DNA of 5,757 bases from positions 1-5,757 of the forward strand of contig MGNS01000047.1 of assembly GCA_001795165.1 (NCBI GenBank). The letters run 5' to 3'. How positions within the stretch are numbered: position 1 is the first letter of the stretch; each line of letters opens with the position of its first letter. The notes under the pieces are model-generated. The model had not been told where the DNA came from. It saw only the letters and a list, made by a program, of their open reading frames with translations, and did not search any database. Shown piece by piece: positions 1-3,937 of the stretch. The position numbers and the translations under genes are program-made. The DNA is from Chloroflexi bacterium RBG_16_57_11. Its GTDB lineage: Bacteria > Chloroflexota > Anaerolineae > Anaerolineales > UBA4823.

Positions 1-1
1 T

Positions 2-508
2 ACCGTCCGTGCCATCCTGACCATAACCCCCGAAAAATGGACGCGCCTGTGCCAGGTGCTGCCCGATGGCCTGCTCAGGCGACCTGCCATCCCAGGGCAA
101 TGGTCGGCGCTGGAATGCCTGCATCACCTGACCGCAGCCGAAGCGGTGTTCGCTTTCCGGCTGAATTGCTTTCTGGAAGGCCGCAGCGAGTTCCCTGGTT
201 ACGACCCCAACAGCGCCGAGGAACGCATCGACCCTGCTGCCACCCCTGCGGCCCTGTCAGCGGAGTTTAACCGGCGCAGAGCGGCCAGCCTGCAAGCGCT
301 GGCGAAGGTGACTGAAGCGCACCTGGAGCGCCGCGCCCGCCATGCCGAGCTGGGGCCTGTTACACTGGGCGAGCTGCTCCACGAATGGGCCGCGCATGAT
401 CTGAACCACACCATCCAGGCGGAGCACGCCCTGATGCAGCCGCTCATCCTGGGCAGCGGCCCCTGGCAGCCCTCCTTCGCCGATCATCTCCTGGCTCAAG
501 GCGCCTGA
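2..508 (+). CDS. DinB-superfamily protein, 5' end outside the window
   Basis: The frame is open from base 2 to a TGA at 506-508, giving 168 visible residues. DinB-superfamily proteins are four-helix bundles that bind a divalent metal through about three histidines; several are thiol transferases, many have no known role. Matching marks are the first-helix signature P-A-I-P-G-Q-W-S-A-L-E-x-L-H-H-L (visible residues about 32-48), typical of the family's 'pG.WS..E.l.HL', and the late H-D-L-N-H motif near visible residue 134, followed by a helix. The histidines of HHL and HDLNH are the likely metal ligands. A GTG at 56 could start a shorter product, but it would cut into the conserved first helix and the frame stays open upstream, so the true start is probably a few codons before the window. 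The next gene follows after one base, suggesting co-transcription. The family call is fairly firm; substrate and function cannot be told. Confidence 0.85.
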   Translation, partial: TVRAILTITPEKWTRLCQVLPDGLLRRPAIPGQWSALECLHHLTAAEAVFAFRLNCFLEGRSEFPGYDPNSAEERIDPAATPAALSAEFNRRRAASLQALAKVTEAHLERRARHAELGPVTLGELLHEWAAHDLNHTIQAEHALMQPLILGSGPWQPSFADHLLAQGA

Positions 509-509
509 G

Positions 510-851
510 ATGATCCGCCATTTCCTGCTTCACGGGCTGGTCATATTCATCATCCTGCTGCTGGCGATCTCCCCCCTGCTGTCGGCTATGCTCGCCGGGA
601 CGATCGCCAATCGTTACGGCTGCGAATTGGACGAAGGCAGCATCCATCCCTGCGTTGTGGACGGGAACGACATCGGCGACACGCTTTACACCCTGGGCAT
701 GCTGGGCTGGCTGGCGCTGGGCACCATCCCCCTGGGCTTGATCGCCATCGCAGTGTACCTGGTTTGCATCCTCCTGTTCTACCTGGCGCGCTGGCTCATC
801 CGCAGGGAGCAAGCCAAGCCTGTAATCGAGAGCGTTGGTCCTGGAACCTAG
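510..851 (+). CDS. Small conserved-looking inner-membrane protein, 113 aa, unknown function
   Basis: The ATG lies one base after the DinB stop (TGAGATG), so translation is probably coupled; only a weak AAGG-type Shine-Dalgarno sequence is present at about 498-503. Residues 5-29 form one hydrophobic span. A polar loop of about 30 residues follows, with two cysteines (C38 and C48) in C-E-L-D-E-G-S-I-H-P-C. Residues 58-95 are long enough for one long or two short spans, and the protein ends in a basic stretch (RWLIRRE) and a short tail. From memory, the loop C-x-L-D-E-G-x-x-H-P-C followed by D-x-G-D-T-L-Y-T-x-G resembles a small uncharacterised membrane family seen in many bacteria, but I cannot name it. 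The paired cysteines could form a disulfide if the loop faces the periplasm. It is a real gene by hydrophobicity, codon use and tight packing. No function is assigned. Confidence 0.8.
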   Translation: MIRHFLLHGLVIFIILLLAISPLLSAMLAGTIANRYGCELDEGSIHPCVVDGNDIGDTLYTLGMLGWLALGTIPLGLIAIAVYLVCILLFYLARWLIRREQAKPVIESVGPGT

Positions 852-871
852 CCCGCCAACCCCGGTAACTG

Positions 872-899
872 GGATCGTTGATCCTCGCTGTGGGACAGC
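872..899. terminator. Two tandem hairpins between convergent genes, possible bidirectional terminator
   Basis: Two perfect short inverted repeats lie back to back in the 48-base gap between the converging genes: GGATC-GTT-GATCC at 872-884 and GCTGT-GGG-ACAGC at 887-899. The second abuts the TAA stop (902-900) of the minus-strand gene. Five-base stems with three-base loops and no clear T tract on either side make these weak intrinsic terminators. The position fits a transcription end for both genes, but the structure alone is not decisive. Confidence 0.4.
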
Positions 900-1394
900 T
901 TAGAAAACGCACCTGCCTCCCGACCCCATCGGCTGGGTTGGCCTGGATGAGCCGGGCCCAGCCAGGCCGTAAACTTTCATCCAGAAACCAATGAAATTCG
1001 GGAATGCACCTTCTGGCATAAACACCCAGCCGTCTTTGGTGTGCAGGAAGAAAGAGCCGGGCTGGTCGTAAGCGTGCCTGACGGACCCGACCGGTGATCC
1101 ATCCTTGCGCTTATCGCCCCACACACAGGCGATTACGTACCGAATGTGCGTGTCGCTGCCATCGTCCGAGTTGGTGCCGGCGTAGGCAATCTCGGCTTCG
1201 TAGGGCTGGGCATAGACCTCCTCGATCAGGGCGAGCATGCCTTCTTCGGCTGAAGCATAGACGCCATCGGCGCGTGCCACGCCCAGCATCACGGTCGTGT
1301 AAACCCAGGAAAAAAGCAGCACGCAACCGACGCACAGCAAGGGCGCAGCCAGTGTAAAGGCGAGCTTGGTTTTATTACTCGGGAATTGTTCCAT
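900..1394 (-). CDS. Single-span membrane-anchored protein with extracytoplasmic domain, 164 aa, unknown function
   Basis: I chose the ATG at 1394 because GGGAGAGG (1407-1400) sits five bases before it; an in-frame ATG at 1409 has no such signal and would add five residues. After a short basic N-terminus, residues 11-38 are hydrophobic and form one span or uncleaved signal anchor. The rest should lie outside the membrane: a helical stretch E-G-M-L-A-L-I-E-E-V-Y (51-61), A-G-T-N-S-D-D-G-S (72-80), a strand-like R-Y-V-I-A-C-V-W-G (85-93), then D-G-W-V-F-M-P-E-G-A-F-P (121-132) and G-F-W-M-K-V-Y-G-L-A-G (136-146). The last 18 residues are Gly/Pro/Ser-rich. These blocks look conserved and recall hypothetical proteins of Anaerolineae, but I know no function. 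It faces the 510-851 gene tail to tail and lies 123 bases downstream of another anchored protein on the same strand. Confidence 0.8.
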   Translation of the reverse strand: MEQFPSNKTKLAFTLAAPLLCVGCVLLFSWVYTTVMLGVARADGVYASAEEGMLALIEEVYAQPYEAEIAYAGTNSDDGSDTHIRYVIACVWGDKRKDGSPVGSVRHAYDQPGSFFLHTKDGWVFMPEGAFPNFIGFWMKVYGLAGPGSSRPTQPMGSGGRCVF

Positions 1395-1517
1395 GAAAAC
1401 CTCTCCCATGAATCGCTAGACCGGTAAGTTACAATCGGATGGTGGTTTATCGCTCTAATGCACACCCACTTTCACAGCTTCCTCTCCGGATGGCTCAAAT
1501 TTTCCCTATTAAACAAA
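1395..1517. other. 123-base gap between two same-strand genes
   Basis: Apart from the Shine-Dalgarno site at 1400-1407, I see no convincing promoter, terminator or reading frame here. The gap is AT-richer than the genes around it. It could carry a promoter for the 164-aa gene, but no -10/-35 pair with proper spacing stood out. Confidence 0.4.
1400..1407 (-). promoter_or_regulatory. Shine-Dalgarno sequence that decides the start of the 164-aa gene
   Basis: On the minus strand GGGAGAGG is followed by TTTTC and then the ATG at 1394, a spacing of five bases. The more upstream ATG (1409) overlaps this motif and has no purine-rich stretch before it, so the shorter start is favoured. Confidence 0.7.
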
Positions 1518-2055
1518 CTAATGACATTTGAAGGTGATATCTACTGGCTCGCTATAATTATTCGAAGTATCCCGAATGCGCGCACGAAGCACGACGGAAT
1601 AACAGCGTGATCCACATCTCCATGTCCCGGTGGCCATTGCGCCGTTGATCTGATCTTTCGGTGCTAAGGAGATTGGATCATTATCATAAGAAATGCCCTT
1701 GAAATTCGTGGTTACAAGCTCATAAATAACCCAGTCCGCGTTGCCTCCTCCATCAACAAAATAGATGTCTTTGTACAAGAGCAACTCTCCACCTCGATAT
1801 TCTTCCCGTTCTACCACCCGTTGGATGATGGGTATTGAGCTGTCCTTTACATCGATAGAACTACCGGTTGGTTGTGAGAGCTTTGGCGCGCTATTTTTGG
1901 GGGGTAGGAGAGGCGAGTTGAACTTCCAGCGGATCCCACCTGATGATTGCGTTGGATACTTTCCAACCTGAGATGAACAAAAATCCCATGGCGATTACAA
2001 CTGCTAAAATACCAGTAACCCGTAAATCGACAAGATACGGCCCTCTGGAACGCAT
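1518..2055 (-). CDS. Signal-anchored extracytoplasmic protein, reading frame split by a one-base shift
   Basis: Two minus-strand frames fit together as one protein of about 178 residues. Frame A starts at ATG 2055: basic residues, a clear span (L-R-V-T-G-I-L-A-V-V-I-A-M-G-F-L-F-I), then a linker ending A-S-P-T-P-Q-K at a TAG (1893-1891). Frame B is open from just below a stop at 1997-1995 down to the TAG at 1520-1518. Dropping one base from the C6A5 run (1904-1894) joins them as A-S-P-T-P-K-N-S-A-P-K-L-S-Q-P-T, a Ser/Thr/Pro linker. A domain rich in predicted beta strands follows: F-V-D-G-G-G-N-A-D-W-V-I-Y-E-L, then G-T-W-R-C-G-S-R-C-Y and A-R-I-R-D-T-S-N-N-Y-S-E-P-V, ending F-K-C-H. Its cysteines could pair outside the cell. 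If frame B is taken alone, GTG 1817 gives 99 residues without any export signal, so a separate gene is less likely. Cause may be sequencing error, true mutation or +1 recoding. Function unknown; AT-richer than its neighbours. Confidence 0.65.
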
Positions 2056-2096
2056 TTTTGGGACCCTGAGTGACGCCCTATGACAATCCGTCGCAT
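2004..2096 (-). other. 30-codon ORF with strong Shine-Dalgarno sequence overlapping the start of the anchored protein
   Basis: ATG 2096 is preceded by AGGAGGT and GGAG, the best ribosome-binding site on this strand. Its frame runs 30 codons to TAG (2006-2004) and overlaps the ATG 2055 frame, which itself has only a weak site (AGGG, 8 bases away). Either this is a leader ORF that brings ribosomes to the gene, or it is the gene's true start and a base is missing from the A5 run at 2054-2058. Adding one A there would join M-R-R-I-V-I-G-R-H-S-G-S-Q-K to the membrane anchor. Confidence 0.4.
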
Positions 2097-2100
2097 CTCC

Positions 2101-2120
2101 ACCTCCTGCTTCTCATTATA
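2101..2120 (-). promoter_or_regulatory. Candidate -10 box and Shine-Dalgarno sequence for the minus-strand anchored protein
   Basis: On the minus strand a consensus TATAAT lies at 2120-2115, followed by AGGAGGT at 2107-2101 and the ATG at 2096. No good -35 hexamer is visible 16-19 bases upstream, so the promoter call rests on the -10 box alone. If it is used, the leader before ATG 2096 would be very short (about 12 bases), and about 53 bases before ATG 2055. Confidence 0.4.
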
Positions 2121-2215
2121 CTCCCATTTTTGCATACCTATTCGAGTGCACGAATCTCTCGACCCACGGTAGAATTTTATTTTAATTTGGAGATGTTATT
2201 GAGGGGTGTATCGCA

Positions 2216-2500
2216 CACAAACGAACCTCACCCGAGATCTTCTTGCACACCAAAGAGCTCCGCTGCAACCCCACCGAAGCCGAAGCCAGGCTGTGGAGGT
2301 GCTTGCGGGACCATCGCCTAGCTGGTGTCGGCTTTCGTCAGTAACATGCGATTGGGCCTTACATTGTAGATTTTTGCGCCCCGCCGGCCAGGCCAATCAT
2401 CGAAGTGGATGACAGCCAGCACCTCGAACAAGAACAATAAGATTCGACACGCACTCAATATCTGCAAAACAAAGGGTACCGCGTGCTCCGTTTTTGGAAT
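2216..2500 (+). pseudogene. Decayed DUF559 (VSR-like endonuclease fold) gene, two in-frame stops and no C-terminus
   Basis: One continuous frame reads like a DUF559 protein: R-T-S-P-E-I-F, then K-E-L-R-C-N-P-T-E-A-E-A-R-L-W, R-L-A-G-V-G-F-R, H-A-I-G-P-Y-I-V-D-F, I-I-E-V-D-D-S-Q-H-L-E-Q and G-Y-R-V-L-R-F-W-N. DUF559 proteins share the VSR/PD-(D/E)XK nuclease fold; their cellular role is poorly known. The frame is broken by TAA at 2342-2344, where the family normally has Gln before H-x-I-G (CAA to TAA would do it), and by TAA at 2438-2440, where Tyr is usual. The usual Gly of the E-x-D-G motif is Asp. No start codon is evident before K-R-T-S-P, and the last 20 or so family residues after F-W-N are replaced by a G tract. 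There are no frameshifts in about 95 codons, so the decay looks recent. Its frame differs from that of DUF58, which follows 31 bases later. Family call firm; loss of function very likely. Confidence 0.8.
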
Positions 2501-2520
2501 GGGGGAGGGCAGGGAGGGGG
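2501..2520 (+). promoter_or_regulatory. G-quadruplex-capable tract that also supplies the DUF58 Shine-Dalgarno sequence
   Basis: The tract reads G5-A-G3-CA-G3-A-G5: four G runs of at least three joined by loops of one, two and one base, a textbook G-quadruplex pattern on the coding strand. Its 3' part (AGGGAGG, AGGGGG) is the only Shine-Dalgarno-like sequence before the DUF58 ATG at 2532, with 11 bases between the last G and the ATG, which is somewhat long. If the mRNA folds here, the ribosome-binding site would be hidden. Folding is inferred from the pattern only. Confidence 0.55.
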
Positions 2521-2531
2521 TAAAATAGCAT

Positions 2532-3842
2532 ATGGCGCAAACCCGCATCACCCCCCGGCACCGCCTGCTGCTAACCATCCTCATCCTGGTGCTGCTCATC
2601 CTCGCCATCATCGATGAATACGCCGGCTGGCGTTTCCTGCTGTTCGGGCTCGGCGGTGCCTGGGTGCTCAGCCGCTACTGGGCGCGCAGCCTGGCAAGCA
2701 GCCTGCGCCTTAAACGCGAGATGCGCTTCGGCTGGGCGCAGGTAGGCGATCGCCTCGAAGAGCGCCTGACGCTGACCAACGAATCCTCCTTGCCGGCGGT
2801 ATGGGTCCAGATCATCGATCACTCCGACTTGCCTGGCTACACCATCAACCAGGTGCGCGCCGCAGATGGCAATTCCACCACCACCTGGCGCCTCACCGGA
2901 CAGTGTAACCGCCGTGGTCTGTTCACCCTCGGTCCCACTACTCTGCTCACCAGCGACCCGCTCGGCTTGTACACCATCGAGCTGCACGACCCGCGCTGCG
3001 TCCAATTGATGGTCACACCGCCGGTAGTGCCCTTGCCGTACATTCAGGTCGCCCCTGGCGGCATGGCGGGCGAGGGCCGTCCGCGTCCAAACGCCCCAGA
3101 GCGCACCGTCAGCGCCTCCAGCGTGCGCGAGTACCTCCCCGGCGATAGCCTGCGGATGGTGCACTGGCGCACCACGGCCCGTCGCGAGCAGCTGCATGTA
3201 CGCACTTTCGATAACACCCCGTTAGGCGATTGGTGGCTCATCCTGGATGCCAACCAGAATGTCCAGGCTGGAGAAGGGGCGCGCTCCACAGCCGAGCATT
3301 CGGTGATCCTGGCGGCATCACTGACCGATCAAGGCCTGCGCCTGGGACGGGGGGTGGGCCTTACAGCGGATGGCGACCCCTTGGTCTGGCTTCCGCCGGG
3401 ACAGGGTGACGGGCAGCGCTGGGCGATCCTGCGGGCTCTGGCATTGCTCGAGCCAGGCCGTCTTTCTCTGGCTGAAATATTATCCGGCCTGTCACCCTCA
3501 CTGGGGAAGGATTCCAGCCTGATCCTGATCACCCCGGATGTCAGCGGTTATTGGCTGGAGGCGTTGTTGCCGCTTATATGGCGAGGGTTGGCGCCCACCG
3601 TCCTTCTGCTCGACCCAGCCAGCTTTGCTCCATCACGGACCGCAGACCAATCAGGGACGGCCCTCCACCTGGCGGGTGAGCTGGCCCGCCGGGGGATCTC
3701 TCATCAGGTGATACCCAGCGACCTGCTCGACCGGCCCGAAGCGCGCCCCGGTAAGGTGGGTGCCTGGGGGTGGCGGGTCACGCCCAGCGGAAGGGCTATC
3801 GCCGATGAGCCCAGCCTGACCGCCCCCTGGAGGAGCCTGTGA
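2532..3842 (+). CDS. DUF58 domain membrane-anchored protein, 436 aa
   Basis: DUF58 proteins are uncharacterised envelope proteins, many with a von Willebrand A-like fold, usually encoded beside a MoxR AAA+ ATPase and a membrane transglutaminase. Two N-terminal spans (about 12-27 and 33-46) are followed by a beta-rich region (62-165). The DUF58 signature V-R-E-Y-L-P-G-D-S-L-R-M-V-H-W-R-T-T-A-R (198-217), continuing L-H-V-R-T-F-D, is canonical. Next comes W-W-L-I-L-D-A-N-Q-N (234-243), where the vWA metal site would begin; D-A-N-Q-N does not keep the full D-x-S-x-S. A second strand L-I-L-I-T-P-D-V-S sits at 330-338. Length and order fit the family. The start is fixed by an in-frame TAG at 2526-2528 just before the ATG. 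The stop overlaps a following ATG (TGATG), so translation of the next ORF is probably coupled. No moxR gene lies upstream. Family call is firm; molecular role is not known. Confidence 0.93.
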   Translation: MAQTRITPRHRLLLTILILVLLILAIIDEYAGWRFLLFGLGGAWVLSRYWARSLASSLRLKREMRFGWAQVGDRLEERLTLTNESSLPAVWVQIIDHSDLPGYTINQVRAADGNSTTTWRLTGQCNRRGLFTLGPTTLLTSDPLGLYTIELHDPRCVQLMVTPPVVPLPYIQVAPGGMAGEGRPRPNAPERTVSASSVREYLPGDSLRMVHWRTTARREQLHVRTFDNTPLGDWWLILDANQNVQAGEGARSTAEHSVILAASLTDQGLRLGRGVGLTADGDPLVWLPPGQGDGQRWAILRALALLEPGRLSLAEILSGLSPSLGKDSSLILITPDVSGYWLEALLPLIWRGLAPTVLLLDPASFAPSRTADQSGTALHLAGELARRGISHQVIPSDLLDRPEARPGKVGAWGWRVTPSGRAIADEPSLTAPWRSL

Positions 3843-3937
3843 TGCCCATCCGTGTTGTACGTGAACAGAAATTTATTCCTGCCCGCCAGCAATGCTCTCG
3901 GATCGCCGATCCCGGACATAGAGGGGCGCATGGTTGA
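3842..3937 (+). CDS. 31-aa bridge ORF between DUF58 and transglutaminase genes
   Basis: GGAGGAG at 3829-3835 lies six bases before ATG 3842, which overlaps the DUF58 stop as TGATG. The frame runs 31 codons to a TGA at 3935-3937, so it overlaps the transglutaminase ATG at 3930 by eight bases (ATGGTTGA). Translation could thus pass from DUF58 to this ORF to the transglutaminase without a break. The peptide (starting M-P-I-R-V-V-R-E-Q-K) is basic and polar, with no span or known motif. It may be a coupling leader or a small protein. Alternatively it is the real N-terminus of the transglutaminase, separated by an indel between 3842 and 3937. The signals are strong; function unknown. Confidence 0.5.
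   Translation: MPIRVVREQKFIPARQQCSRIADPGHRGAHG

Larger units (their letters stand above)
2056..2531. other. 476-base stretch without an intact gene
   Basis: From 2056 to about 2125 lie the translation and promoter-like signals of the minus-strand gene. About 2126-2215 is AT-rich and I see nothing in it apart from T- and A-rich runs. The DUF559 remnant fills 2216-2500 and the G-rich tract 2501-2520. Other open frames here do not resemble proteins. Confidence 0.6.

Noticed and set aside
56..58. GTG as start of the DinB-family gene
   Set aside because: The frame is open upstream to the window edge and the GTG falls inside the conserved first helix.
444..812. Minus-strand open frame (122 codons) opposite the small membrane protein
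   Set aside because: Gln/Asp-rich translation without structure; the plus-strand product is a convincing membrane protein.
1765..1971. Plus-strand open frame opposite the split anchored protein
   Set aside because: No protein-like features; the minus strand explains the region better.
2216..2500. DUF559 remnant as part of a defence or mobile system
   Set aside because: It is broken and alone; no methylase, helicase, integrase or repeat lies around it.
2521..2526. TAAAAT as a -10 box for DUF58
   Set aside because: No -35 hexamer at 16-19 bases; the nearest TTGGAA is 21 bases away, and the start would be almost leaderless despite an apparent ribosome-binding site.
2746..2753. GCGATCGC palindrome (HIP1-like)
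   Set aside because: A single copy within a coding region; HIP1 matters only as a frequent repeat in cyanobacteria.
2571..3197. Minus-strand open frame (208 codons) opposite DUF58
   Set aside because: The opposite strand carries the canonical DUF58 motif and full-length frame; the antisense translation has no family features.
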